64,000 nt of DNA from Coralliovum pocilloporae (GTDB lineage Bacteria > Pseudomonadota > Alphaproteobacteria > Rhizobiales > Cohaesibacteraceae): assembly GCF_030845175.1 (NCBI RefSeq), contig NZ_CP132542.1:1-64000 (forward strand), given 5' to 3'. Both the position numbers and the translations under genes were made by a program. Below are positions 46,114 to 55,034 of the stretch, piece after piece (the first letter of the stretch is position 1; each line of letters begins with the position of its first letter). The notes beneath the pieces were generated by a model, which saw nothing but the letters and a program-made list of their open reading frames with translations, was not told where the DNA came from and did not search any database.

Positions 46114-47007
46114 TTGGCACGCCGGTTCTACGATTTACCTTCTCTGACCACCCTCGCCGTCTTCGAGGCCTCGGCCCGTCATCTCAGTCTCAAAGAAGCA
46201 GCCTCTGAGCTGAGTGTGACACCAGGCGCAGTGACCCGGCAAATCAAGGCACTTGAGGAAGAGCTGGGCTCTTCTCTGTTCAATCGCATCCATCGTGGCG
46301 TGGAATTGACCGACGAAGGTGCCCTGCTCTATTCTGTCCTGTCACAGAACTTCAACGAAATATCCAACACCATCAGACAGATAAGACACAAACGATCACC
46401 CGTTGATGTGACGATTGCAGCCAGCACTGCAGTTGCCACAATGTGGCTGATGCCACGGATCGGTGAATTCTGGAGAAGTTTCCCCGACATCACCGTCAAT
46501 CATCTGATTTCTGATGATCCGGTAGATTTTCTAAGACCCGAACTTGATCTGCGCATTCGCTATGGTGATGGCTCCTGGCCCGGAGAAACATCGCAACTCC
46601 TGTTCAGGGATGAGATTTTCCCTGTAGCAGGTCCCGATTTCCCGCAAGACCGGGTCGCGATTGAAGAGATTCCCAATCTGCCGCTTCTTCGACTGGAATC
46701 CGGAGGAAATCGCTGGCCAACATGGGAGGACTGGTTCCGGGCTACCGGGCTTGATGAACGCCTTGTATCCGGGCGTCGCTTTAACAATTACGTGATTGTT
46801 CTTCAGGCCGCACAGGACAATCAGGGCGTCGCGCTTGGATGGCAAATGCTCATTCAACCACTTCTCGATCAGGGAAAGCTGAAACGGCTAACTGACACAG
46901 GTATCGAGACAAAAAGCGGTTATTACCTGACCTGGCGCGACGACCGACCGCTGAGTGATGAAGCGGAAACCATCAGAGCCTGGCTTCTGGATCACTATCT
47001 CAGTTGA
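46114..47007 (+). CDS. LysR-family regulator (GcvA-like) upstream of the Rieske operon
   Basis: A 297-residue LysR protein of the GcvA group (LPSLTTLAVFEASARHLSLKEAASELSVTPGAVTRQIKALE). The start is a TTG at 46114 supported by ACAGGAGA 8 bases upstream; no ATG fits the conserved N-terminus. It reads in the same direction as the Rieske oxygenase gene 138 bp later, so it may control that operon. It is a relative of the regulator at 5.7 kb. The ligand is unknown. Confidence 0.86.
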   Translation: MARRFYDLPSLTTLAVFEASARHLSLKEAASELSVTPGAVTRQIKALEEELGSSLFNRIHRGVELTDEGALLYSVLSQNFNEISNTIRQIRHKRSPVDVTIAASTAVATMWLMPRIGEFWRSFPDITVNHLISDDPVDFLRPELDLRIRYGDGSWPGETSQLLFRDEIFPVAGPDFPQDRVAIEEIPNLPLLRLESGGNRWPTWEDWFRATGLDERLVSGRRFNNYVIVLQAAQDNQGVALGWQMLIQPLLDQGKLKRLTDTGIETKSGYYLTWRDDRPLSDEAETIRAWLLDHYLS

Positions 47008-47145
47008 CTTGAAATCAATCAATTGCGCATAGAATGCCTATTGAATTTGGATGAAAAACACGGCCTTCTAGTTAAGAATTAGAATAAATCCAGCCTAGGG
47101 GATGCCGGACGTCACACCAGCTGGTTTCTCAGGAGGGCTTTACTC

Positions 47146-48312
47146 ATGAAAATGATCGACAAGTCAGTACTCGAAGCCGTTATGCGCCCGGTGAACACCG
47201 CCAACGGCCTGCCAAACGAGTTTTATACCGACGAGGCAACCTTTGCCGAAGAAAAGCAGAGCGTTTTCTTTGACAACTGGGCTGCTATCGGCTTTGCGAA
47301 AGACATCCCTGAAAGTGGCGATGCCATGCCGGTCAATTTTCTCGGTCAGCCGCTTCTTGCCCTGCGCAACAAAGACGGCAACGTCCGCGTTTACGAAAAT
47401 ATCTGCCGTCACCGCGGGATGATCCTGGTAGAAGAACCGAAGAAAATAACCGGCGCAATCCGGTGTGCCTATCACTCATGGTGCTATGACCTCGATGGCA
47501 AGCTGCGCGCAACACCACATGTGGGCGGCCCCGGTAACAACACTCATGAGGATGTGAATCGCGATCAGCTTGGACTGAATATTGTTCGCTCCCACGTCTG
47601 GATGGACATCATTTTCGTCAATGTGTCCGGCACAGCGCCAGCCTTTGAGGACTATGCCGCGCATCTTCTTCAGCGCTGGAAAGAGTTCGATCATCCGATC
47701 TATCACGGCGGCCCGGATTCAAGCTTCAAACTGGAAATCAAAACCAACTGGAAGCTGGCCGTAGAAAACTACTGCGAATCCTACCACCTGCCATGGGTTC
47801 ACCCGGGTCTGAACGCCTATTCCCGGATCGAAGATCACTACAACATCAATGAATATGGCCACTATGCCGGCCAGGGAACGGTTGTTTACAACCCGACCCT
47901 CAATGACGACGGCAAGACGCTGAAAAACTTCCCCGATCTGTCTTCAAAATGGGATACGGGCGCTGAATATATTGCGCTGTTCCCGAATGTTCTGCTGGGC
48001 GTTCATCGCGATCACACCTTCGCAATCATTCTGGAAGCCATCGACATGCACAACACGGTCGAGCATGTTGAGATCTACTACACAGATCCTGAGATGCTGA
48101 CCGACGACTATGCCACATTACGCCAGCAGAATGCCGGTATGTGGAAAGGCGTGTTCGTCGAAGACATCTTTGTTGTTGAAGGCATGCAGAGAGGCCGGAG
48201 TGCCCATCAGTTTGATGGCGGTCGCTTCTCACCGGTTCTCGACACGGCAACCCACTGCTTCCATCACTGGGTCGCTTCCCGTTTCATGCCGGAAGCCGAA
48301 GCAGCAGAATAA
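47146..48312 (+). CDS. Rieske non-haem iron oxygenase, alpha subunit type
   Basis: A 388-residue ring-hydroxylating-oxygenase-type protein. The Rieske cluster ligands are C87-x-H89 and C107-x2-H110. The mononuclear iron site is in NWKLAVENYCESYHLPWVHPG (H214, H219) with D340 as third ligand. Such proteins include demethylases of glycine betaine, carnitine and proline betaine. The substrate is not determined, but a dimethylglycine dehydrogenase-like gene follows in the same direction, so an N-methyl compound is likely. No reductase component is encoded nearby. A strong GGAGGG site precedes the ATG. The upstream 138 bases (47008-47145) hold no other gene. Confidence 0.86.
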   Translation: MKMIDKSVLEAVMRPVNTANGLPNEFYTDEATFAEEKQSVFFDNWAAIGFAKDIPESGDAMPVNFLGQPLLALRNKDGNVRVYENICRHRGMILVEEPKKITGAIRCAYHSWCYDLDGKLRATPHVGGPGNNTHEDVNRDQLGLNIVRSHVWMDIIFVNVSGTAPAFEDYAAHLLQRWKEFDHPIYHGGPDSSFKLEIKTNWKLAVENYCESYHLPWVHPGLNAYSRIEDHYNINEYGHYAGQGTVVYNPTLNDDGKTLKNFPDLSSKWDTGAEYIALFPNVLLGVHRDHTFAIILEAIDMHNTVEHVEIYYTDPEMLTDDYATLRQQNAGMWKGVFVEDIFVVEGMQRGRSAHQFDGGRFSPVLDTATHCFHHWVASRFMPEAEAAE

Positions 48313-48548
48313 TGACTGATCTGAAAGCGCTTGATGCCAGCATCATGGATGCTCACGAGCGCGAAGACCTCCACGCACTGGCCAGCCTGTATGGCCAGGC
48401 CGGTGCGATCATGGAAGCAGAGCAGGATATCGACGCCGCCTGCTTCCTCTATACCCAGGCCTATATTTTCTCACTGCAGGCCGGACTGCCGGATGCACAG
48501 AGGCTGAAGAACATTCTGCACGGCTATGGTCGTGAAACTGAAGACTGA
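48312..48548 (+). CDS. 78-residue helical protein of unknown function, coupled to the Rieske gene
   Basis: The ATG overlaps the Rieske stop codon by one base (TAATG), so translation is coupled. The protein is 78 residues, acidic and helical, with a TPR-like pair of helices (LASLYGQAGAIMEAEQDIDAACFLYTQAYIFSLQAG). It has no cysteines that could carry a cofactor beyond C44, so it is not a ferredoxin. I recognise no family. It might be a small partner or stabiliser of the oxygenase. The 147 bases after it (48549-48695) lack a gene. Confidence 0.68.
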   Translation: MTDLKALDASIMDAHEREDLHALASLYGQAGAIMEAEQDIDAACFLYTQAYIFSLQAGLPDAQRLKNILHGYGRETED

Positions 48549-48695
48549 AACGACAAACTGAATTCATCTCAGGATGACATGTGTTTTGTCGCATATCGTC
48601 AAACAAACAGACAAAATCTCACAATCAGAGACATCTCAATCGGTAAGCTCTTTTGAATAAACAGAAGACACAGATCCGATGGACCGGAGCAATCC

Positions 48696-51119
48696 ATGAA
48701 AACGCATGTGCGCGTGGCAGTAATCGGCGGTGGCCTTGTTGGCTGCTCAATCCTCTATCACCTGACGAAACTTGGCTGGAAAGACGTCGTTCTTCTGGAA
48801 CGTGACGAGCTGACCTCCGGTTCAACATGGCATGCGGCTGCCGGTATTCACGGCTTGCATGATAACAACAATATTTCCAAGCTTCAGTACTATACAATGA
48901 AGCTCTACAAGGAACTTGAGCAGGAAACCGGTCAGGGCTGCGGCATTTTTCAGCCAGGCTCCATCTATCTGGCCCAGACCAAGGACCGTGAACATCAGCT
49001 CCGCATTCAGGCCGCCAAGGCGCGTTATTTCGACGTTGATTTCCACGAAGTATCCATTGCTGAAGCAAAGGAACTGCATCCGCTGGTCGACTTCACCGGC
49101 ATCCGATGTGCCATGTTCGAGCAGGATGGCGGCAATGTGGATCCGTCCGGTGTCACCCATGCATACGCGCAGGGTGCCAAACAGAACGGCGCAGAAATCT
49201 ATCGCTTCACACCTGTGGTCGAAACCAATCAGCGGGAGGATGGCACCTGGGACGTAGTGACGACCAAAGGCACCATTCATGCCGAAATCGTGGTCAACGC
49301 CGCAGGTCTCTGGGGCCGCGAAGTGGCCAGGATGGCAGGTTTCGAACTGCCGCTGATGACCATGGAACATCAGTATTTTGTCACTGAAACAATTGAGGAA
49401 ATCGCTGGCATGGACCGCCGCCTGCCATCGATCGCCGATCGCGACGGAGAATATTACCTGCGTCAGGAGGGTCTGGGCCTTCTGGTCGGAGCCTATGAGA
49501 AAGACGGACGCTTCTGGGCCGAAGACGGCACACCGATGAATTTCGGCCACGAACTTCTGCCTGACGATCTGGACCGTATTTCCGACAACATCATGCGGGC
49601 CTGTGAACGCATTCCAGCCCTGGCCGAGGCCGGTATCAAACGGGTGATCAACGGTCCGATGATCTGGTCCCCGGATTCATCCGCCCTGTTTGGCCCGGTG
49701 CCGGAGCTGAAAAACTACTACTGCTGTAACGGCATTATCCCGGGCTTCAGCCAGTCCGGTGGTCTAGGCTCGCTTCTCGCCCAGTGGATTGTTGAAGGTG
49801 AACCTGAGCTGGATCTCTTCCCCTGGGACATGGCTCGCTATGACAGCGCCTGGGCGACCAAGAGCTTCACGAAGGCACGGGCGCTTGATTGCTATGCCCA
49901 TCGCTTCAAAATCCATTTCCCGTTTGAAGAACGCGAAGCAGGTCGCCCGGCCCGCATGCGTCCGGTTTATGAACGGCAAAAGGAAAAAGGCGCTGTCTTC
50001 GGCCTCAACTATGGCTGGGAGCACCCGCTCTGGTATGCACCAGAAGGCGTGGAAGCAATTGAAGACTATGGCTTTGAACGCCAGGCATGGTTCAAGCATG
50101 TGGGTAATGAATGCCGTGCCCTGCGTGAAGCAGTTGGTGTCATCGATGTCTCCAACTTCGCCAAATACGAGATAAAAGGCCCCGGTGCTCATGACTGGCT
50201 CGACAAGGTCGTCGCCAACAGGGTTCCGACCATTGATGGCCGATCCTGCCTGACACCGCTTCTCGGGAAGCGTGGCGGCATCGCTGGCGATTTCACCATC
50301 ACAAAACTGGCGGATGACCATTATTACATGGTGGGCTCGGGTATTGCCGAGCGTTACCACAAGCGCTTCTTCAATGCAGTGCCCTTGCCGGAAGACACAA
50401 CCTTTGACTGCCTGACAGAATCCTGGACAGGCTTCAATATCGCCGGACCAAAGGCCCGCGACCTGATGCTGCGGCTGACCGATGAAGATCTGTCTAATGA
50501 CAGCTTCAGGTTCATGCGGTCCAAAGTCATGACTGTGGCCGGGATTGAGGCCCGGGTGCTGCGCGTGTCCTTCACCGGTGATCTTGGCTATGAGGTCTAT
50601 GTCCCTCAGGAGAAACAGCTCGCGCTCTATGACGCCCTGTTTGAAGCAGGAACTGACCTGGGCATCGTGCCGGTGGGTGGTCGTGCGCTTGGCTCCTTGC
50701 GCGTTGAGAAGGGCTATGGAAGCTGGAGCCGCGAATATTCCCCGGAATACTGGCCGCAGGAAGTCGGCCTCGACCGGCTGATCAAACTCGACAAGGGAGA
50801 CTTCCTTGGCAAGGACGCCTATCTGGCGCTGAAGGACAAGACCCCTCGCGAAATGCTCAGCCTCTTCGAAGTGAACGTTACAAACGCAGACGCCACCGGT
50901 GGTGAACCGATCTTCGCCGAAGATGGCACTCCTGTCGGGCGCGTTTCAACCGGCGCCTACGGATTCACATGCGGGAAGTCCCTCGCCCTTGGCTTCGTCA
51001 AGACCGAGTATCACAAGCCCGGCGACACTTTTGAAATCGCCATTCTCGGCCAGCCCCACAAGGCGGTGCTTCTGGACAAGCCTCCGTTCGATCCGGATGG
51101 AGAGCGTTTGCGGGGGTAA
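48696..51119 (+). CDS. Dimethylglycine dehydrogenase-like FAD and GcvT protein (paralog 2)
   Basis: An 807-residue protein with an FAD-binding DAO domain (GGGLVG at residues 11-16), linker domain and C-terminal GcvT-like folate domain (about 440-805). H46 in SGSTWHAAAG is positioned for covalent FAD. It should demethylate a secondary or tertiary amine to give methylene-tetrahydrofolate. It is strongly similar throughout to the protein encoded at 18.3-20.7 kb, but is not identical, so the two probably differ in substrate. It follows the Rieske and 78-residue genes; the order Rieske then dehydrogenase would suit two successive demethylations. A clear terminator follows. Confidence 0.88.
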   Translation: MKTHVRVAVIGGGLVGCSILYHLTKLGWKDVVLLERDELTSGSTWHAAAGIHGLHDNNNISKLQYYTMKLYKELEQETGQGCGIFQPGSIYLAQTKDREHQLRIQAAKARYFDVDFHEVSIAEAKELHPLVDFTGIRCAMFEQDGGNVDPSGVTHAYAQGAKQNGAEIYRFTPVVETNQREDGTWDVVTTKGTIHAEIVVNAAGLWGREVARMAGFELPLMTMEHQYFVTETIEEIAGMDRRLPSIADRDGEYYLRQEGLGLLVGAYEKDGRFWAEDGTPMNFGHELLPDDLDRISDNIMRACERIPALAEAGIKRVINGPMIWSPDSSALFGPVPELKNYYCCNGIIPGFSQSGGLGSLLAQWIVEGEPELDLFPWDMARYDSAWATKSFTKARALDCYAHRFKIHFPFEEREAGRPARMRPVYERQKEKGAVFGLNYGWEHPLWYAPEGVEAIEDYGFERQAWFKHVGNECRALREAVGVIDVSNFAKYEIKGPGAHDWLDKVVANRVPTIDGRSCLTPLLGKRGGIAGDFTITKLADDHYYMVGSGIAERYHKRFFNAVPLPEDTTFDCLTESWTGFNIAGPKARDLMLRLTDEDLSNDSFRFMRSKVMTVAGIEARVLRVSFTGDLGYEVYVPQEKQLALYDALFEAGTDLGIVPVGGRALGSLRVEKGYGSWSREYSPEYWPQEVGLDRLIKLDKGDFLGKDAYLALKDKTPREMLSLFEVNVTNADATGGEPIFAEDGTPVGRVSTGAYGFTCGKSLALGFVKTEYHKPGDTFEIAILGQPHKAVLLDKPPFDPDGERLRG

Positions 51120-51158
51120 CCTCTCGCCGATCGCAACAAGCCTTACCTCCGATAAGAG

Positions 51159-51188
51159 ACCCGGATCAGCCCTCTTGATCCGGGTTTT
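51159..51188 (+). terminator. Rho-independent terminator after the dimethylglycine dehydrogenase-like gene
   Basis: A perfect 10-bp stem (ACCCGGATCA and TGATCCGGGT) with a 7-base loop, followed by TTTT. It lies 39 bases after the stop and before the convergent cytochrome b561 gene. Confidence 0.88.
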
Positions 51189-51215
51189 GTCTTTGCATAC
51201 ACAGCGTTCTGAGCA

Positions 51216-51806
51216 TTATCCCGACTTGCCACCGAACCACATGCTCCACATCACACGGTCTTTCAGAACAAACCGGTGGAACAACGCTCCGGCAATATGG
51301 ATGCCAAGCAATATCAGCACGATATCAGCCAGATCTCTGTGTTCAGCCAGAAGCTTGTAAACAAAGTTGGTCGTTGGCGGGGACATCGAATTATAGGTTG
51401 GGAGGAGAGAATAGAGCTCCGCCGTCCGGCCATCCTGACTGCGCGCAATCCACGGCAGAACCGGCAGGATGAAGCAGGCTATTCCCAGCCCGAAGTGAAA
51501 AAGGTCCAGAATTTTCGGCCGGACACGCTCCCTTGCCAGACGGATAAACGCTGATAACCGCACCAGCAGCCAGATCAGCAACAGCAAACCGGCGAGCATG
51601 CCCGATAAACGATGAGCAGCGAACAGAGCATCCCGCACCCAGACCGGCATGCTCGTATGGAAATCAAACGCCTTGTAGGCCGTCGCAAAAGCCACAATGA
51701 ACAGCACAACCACACTCCAGTGAAGAAGCCGGATTGCGAGCGCCTTGCGTCGGGTTATCTCTCCAACCCCAAAAGCATCTGTCCAACTGTCTGACGATTG
51801 CGACAT
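51216..51806 (-). CDS. Cytochrome b561 family membrane protein
   Basis: A 196-residue protein with four membrane segments. Haem-ligand histidines are in RLLHWSVVV, AAHRLSGM and LGIHIAGALFHRF, matching bacterial b561 or nickel-dependent hydrogenase b-type cytochromes. It probably passes electrons between the quinone pool and a periplasmic partner. The chosen start, ATG at 51806, lies only 38 bp from the inverted end of the element, so a frame starting at 51860 would begin inside that element and is not used. Confidence 0.85.
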   Translation of the reverse strand: MSQSSDSWTDAFGVGEITRRKALAIRLLHWSVVVLFIVAFATAYKAFDFHTSMPVWVRDALFAAHRLSGMLAGLLLLIWLLVRLSAFIRLARERVRPKILDLFHFGLGIACFILPVLPWIARSQDGRTAELYSLLPTYNSMSPPTTNFVYKLLAEHRDLADIVLILLGIHIAGALFHRFVLKDRVMWSMWFGGKSG

Positions 51807-51846
51807 CCCGGATATCTGGCCTTTGCTTCCTGGACTGTAGATCCTA

Positions 51847-52110
51847 GGGTCAAGACTCATTGCTCACGTCCATTCTGCGATCGTCATTTTTTCGTCCGGC
51901 GCGGCGGAGGGCCGCAGGAAACCTTCTGGTTTTCAAGGGTCTCCAACAAAGCCGGGCGGTAAAATGACCTCGCCCTTCGGGTTCATCAGGGAAGCTCAGC
52001 CTGACCACAAACAACAGCTTGAATAGGATCCACCTGTCCTGCGCTCTTGTTTCTGCCCATTCTGCCCTTCCCTGACAAACAGAATGGGCGTGAGCAATGA
52101 GTCTTGACTC
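51847..52110. mobile_element. MITE-like element, copy 2
   Basis: A 264-bp element with TA on both sides (51845-51846 and 52111-52112). The ends match as inverted repeats of about 30 bases (GGGTCAAGACTCATTGCTCA against the right end, with few changes). It is the same element as copy 1. It sits between cytochrome b561 and the enoyl-CoA hydratase, where the accessory block meets the genes I expect to be next to rplM in related genomes. The 171 bases to the hydratase start (52113-52281) hold no gene I can support. Confidence 0.85.
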
Positions 52111-52281
52111 TAGTCAGCTTGCCAGAGACCAGATGCCGTGACTTCTCACATTGCGGTGATGGTCTCTCCAACGACATCCGGTTCCTACGACAAGAAGCAG
52201 CACCATCACCAGATGAAGCATAGACACAGGGTCACCGCCGGACTACATCAACAGATAGATGATTTGAACCGGGACACGACC

Positions 52282-53100
52282 ATGACCGACACCGCTCCTT
52301 CCCTTGCTTCCGATGCTCCTCTGCTACGTGAGCAGATTGGCACCACGCTCCGACTGACCATGAACCGGGCCAGAAGCCGCAATGCCCTGTCTGAGGAAAT
52401 GCTGGACGCTCTGACAGAAGCCTTTAAAGAGGCTGGTGAAGACAAAAGCGTTCATGTGATTGTTCTGGCAGCCGATGGCGATGTGTTCTGTGCCGGCCAT
52501 CACCTGAAGGAAATGACCCTGCACCGGGCTGATGAGGACGGCGGTCGCGCCTATTTCGCCGATATCATGGCGCGCTGTTCAGCGATGATGATGGGCATCG
52601 TGAAATGTCCCAAGCCAGTGATTGCCGAAGTTCAGGGCATGGCCACGGCAGCCGGATGCCAGCTGGTGGCCACATGCGATCTCGCCATCGCAGCCGACCA
52701 GGCGGAATTCTGTACTCCGGGAGTCAATATCGGCCTTTTCTGCTCAACGCCCATGGTGGCTGTCAGCCGTAATCTGCAACGCAAACAGATGATGGAAATG
52801 CTGCTCACCGGTGAAATCATCGACGCAATCACTGCCAAAGGCTATGGCCTCGTCAACCGGGTGGTTCCTAAACAGTATCTGCGCACGGTCATCGATAAAT
52901 ATGCCAGCGAGATCGCCTCGAAATCCCCCCTCACCCTGAAAATCGGCAAGGAAGCCTTCTACAATCAACTCGATATGCCACTTCAGGAAGCCTATGATTA
53001 TTGTTCGCAGGTCATGACCGAGAATATGCTGGCTCGTGATGCGGAAGAAGGCATCAATGCGTTTATCCAGAAGCGGCAGCCGGAATGGACCGGCGAATAA
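52282..53100 (+). CDS. Enoyl-CoA hydratase/isomerase family protein
   Basis: A 272-residue crotonase-fold protein with the oxyanion-hole strands VFCAGHHLKEMT near residue 75 and GMATAAGCQLVATCDLAIAA near 125. It resembles the ECHDC3-like subgroup. The substrate is unknown, and the subgroup's catalytic acids are not clear enough to state an activity. The start at 52282 was chosen because the upstream frame has no crotonase character. The CoA-binding gene follows 13 bp later, as an operon. Confidence 0.86.
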   Translation: MTDTAPSLASDAPLLREQIGTTLRLTMNRARSRNALSEEMLDALTEAFKEAGEDKSVHVIVLAADGDVFCAGHHLKEMTLHRADEDGGRAYFADIMARCSAMMMGIVKCPKPVIAEVQGMATAAGCQLVATCDLAIAADQAEFCTPGVNIGLFCSTPMVAVSRNLQRKQMMEMLLTGEIIDAITAKGYGLVNRVVPKQYLRTVIDKYASEIASKSPLTLKIGKEAFYNQLDMPLQEAYDYCSQVMTENMLARDAEEGINAFIQKRQPEWTGE

Positions 53101-53113
53101 GGGCATAAACGGG

Positions 53114-53641
53114 ATGAACCACGACAGCTATTCAGACAGCTATATCAGGGGCGTTCTTGATGAGGTCAAGACGATAGCCATGGTTGGCGCAAGCCCCAAT
53201 CCGGTGCGCCCCAGCTATTTCGTGCTGAAATATATGCTGGAGAAAGGCTATCAGGTCATCCCCGTCAACCCCGGCCAGGCAGGTAAGGAGATCCTCGGCC
53301 AGACGGTTTACGCATCCCTGAAGGACATTCCTCAGCCAGTGGATATGGTCGACATCTTCCGGAACTCGGAAGCCGCAGGTCCGATTACCGATGATGCCAT
53401 TGCCATTGGTGCCAAAGTGGTCTGGATGCAGCTTCAGGTGCGCAACGACGAGGCCGCAGAACGCGCAGAAGAAGCCGGTCTCAATGTGGTGATGAACCGC
53501 TGTCCGAAGATCGAATATGGTCGACTTTCCGGAGAAATCGGCTGGGCAGGTGTAAACTCTCGCACACTGTCCTCCAAAAAACCGCGCCTCGCAGCAGGTT
53601 TTCAACACCGGAAGCTTGGAACTGGCCGGAAGTCGGATTGA
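53114..53641 (+). CDS. CoA-binding domain protein (YccU family)
   Basis: A 175-residue single-domain Rossmann protein: TIAMVGASPNPVRPSYFVLKYMLEKGYQVIPVNPG at the N-terminus, and VVMNRCPKIEYGRLSGEIG near the end, both typical of YccU-type CoA-binding proteins. Its biochemical role is not known. It follows the enoyl-CoA hydratase by 13 bp. The C-terminal basic tail (KKPRLAAGFQHRKLG) is not part of the fold. Confidence 0.85.
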   Translation: MNHDSYSDSYIRGVLDEVKTIAMVGASPNPVRPSYFVLKYMLEKGYQVIPVNPGQAGKEILGQTVYASLKDIPQPVDMVDIFRNSEAAGPITDDAIAIGAKVVWMQLQVRNDEAAERAEEAGLNVVMNRCPKIEYGRLSGEIGWAGVNSRTLSSKKPRLAAGFQHRKLGTGRKSD

Positions 53642-53647
53642 ATCCTG

Positions 53648-54373
53648 ATGAAAACACTTATTACAGCGATCAAACGCATTTCATTGCTATTCTTCCTGCT
53701 GACCATCTTGAGCGGCAACAGTCTGATCAAGGATCTCGGAACGTTCAAAGTGCCCCGCTCTTGGGCTTATCTGGCCTTTGAAGTGACAGGGAACCAGAGC
53801 TATCTTGGTTCTATATGTTCCGTATCCGATGGTCGCACATACAGTGTAACAGCCAGACGGCACGAACTGCTATGTGTCAGCGGTTTCCTTGGAACAGATC
53901 CGACCTATAATCTGTATCTCTACGATCCGGGTGGTGTCGGTTCAGATGGAATTCCAACCCGATGGAGCGACCATTTTTCGGTGCGCATTCCAGGTTCGAA
54001 CCGGAGGATTTTTCTGGTCCGTGTAAAACCGGGCAAATATTTTCCGGCATTCCTTTCCAGCAGCCAAAACCAGAAACGTACAATTCATCTGGCAAACGGA
54101 AATGTTCCGGTTTTCGATGCCCGTCCTGGCTCAATCACCTATGCCGGAACATTTGGCAGACGATATACCGGTCGCATCCAGTGGCGTCCCGGTAGCTTCG
54201 TCAAACAACTCAATCGAGTGGGGTTCAAAATCCCTCGGAAGGCCATCAGCACGGCGAAACCCGGTAACGGCATCAGCAAATGCACCATCAGCAAGCCATT
54301 CAGCTTCTCCAGAAGCAACAATGGCAAGTGCACGTTTTCAATCCAGAACAAAACCTATATCGGATTGAGATAA
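53648..54373 (+). CDS. Secreted or periplasmic protein of unknown function
   Basis: A 241-residue protein with a hydrophobic N-terminal segment after a basic start (MKTLITAIKRISLLFFLLTILSG), read as a signal peptide or anchor. The rest is beta-rich with many Tyr, Ser and Gly residues (NLYLYDPGGVG, RIFLVRVKPGKYFPAFLSS), like a small envelope domain. I recognise no family. It starts 6 bp after the CoA-binding gene but its base use is less GC-rich than its neighbours. Its stop is 1 base from the end of the convergent nitroreductase. Confidence 0.62.
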   Translation: MKTLITAIKRISLLFFLLTILSGNSLIKDLGTFKVPRSWAYLAFEVTGNQSYLGSICSVSDGRTYSVTARRHELLCVSGFLGTDPTYNLYLYDPGGVGSDGIPTRWSDHFSVRIPGSNRRIFLVRVKPGKYFPAFLSSSQNQKRTIHLANGNVPVFDARPGSITYAGTFGRRYTGRIQWRPGSFVKQLNRVGFKIPRKAISTAKPGNGISKCTISKPFSFSRSNNGKCTFSIQNKTYIGLR

Positions 54374-54374
54374 C

Positions 54375-54962
54375 TTATTCTGACTCGGGCTCGCCCAGGC
54401 AAAGATGCAGGATGGGCGACCATGGGGCTTTCAGGCCCAGACATTCCGATGTGATCTCATCTCGGAAACCTGCCACCAATACCGATGCCAAGCCGTTGGC
54501 TGTGGCCGCCAGCTGGCCATTCTGGGCAGATGCGCCAGCCTCAAGATAGACATAGCGCTCTCCACGCACTCCATAAGGAGGCTGATCGACAAAATGTCGG
54601 CAGGCAAGCGGAATGTTGCCGCAGACGGTAACAACAGCTGCTGCAGACCCCACCCATGGCTGTTCGCCAAGAGCAGCCTGCTCCAGGCCAAGTCTCAGAT
54701 CCCTGCGGCTACGACGCGTGAAGGTCTGCTCGACCATATCCACCTCAAACAGTCCACGGTCCAGGCCTTCCACATGACCAACGCTTAGAAACAGTTTGAG
54801 AGGATGCAGGCTCTCCGCTGACGGAACAGTCCGCTTGCCGCTTTCATCAGTGACCCCATACATCGCCCAGAGTACCGCCTCCAGATCACTGGACGTTATA
54901 GGTTCCAACGCGAAATCCCGATTGCTTCGCCGCCGCGACAAGGTCTGAAGAAAATCACTCAT
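54375..54962 (-). CDS. SagB/ThcOx-type nitroreductase-family flavoprotein
   Basis: A 195-residue nitroreductase-fold protein (SRRRSNRDFALEPITSSDLEAVLWAMYGVTDESGKRTVPSAESLHPLKLFL), with the phosphate-side YLEAGASAQNGQLAATANGL near residue 140. The start matches SagB-like FMN enzymes, which in some pathways oxidise azolines, although no other peptide-modification gene is nearby. The general role is FMN-dependent reduction or oxidation. The gap to metY (54963-55128) is shared by this gene and metY in opposite directions. Confidence 0.78.
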   Translation of the reverse strand: MSDFLQTLSRRRSNRDFALEPITSSDLEAVLWAMYGVTDESGKRTVPSAESLHPLKLFLSVGHVEGLDRGLFEVDMVEQTFTRRSRRDLRLGLEQAALGEQPWVGSAAAVVTVCGNIPLACRHFVDQPPYGVRGERYVYLEAGASAQNGQLAATANGLASVLVAGFRDEITSECLGLKAPWSPILHLCLGEPESE

Positions 54963-55034
54963 ACTGACGCCTCATGCTCCCCATGCCTGAAACGCTATCG
55001 AATCAGGCAGCCAAACACAACTAAAGCCTTGTGA

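Noticed and set aside
51807..51860. An 18-residue N-terminal extension of cytochrome b561
   Set aside because: The extension begins in the inverted end of the inserted element and is not part of the family's normal start.
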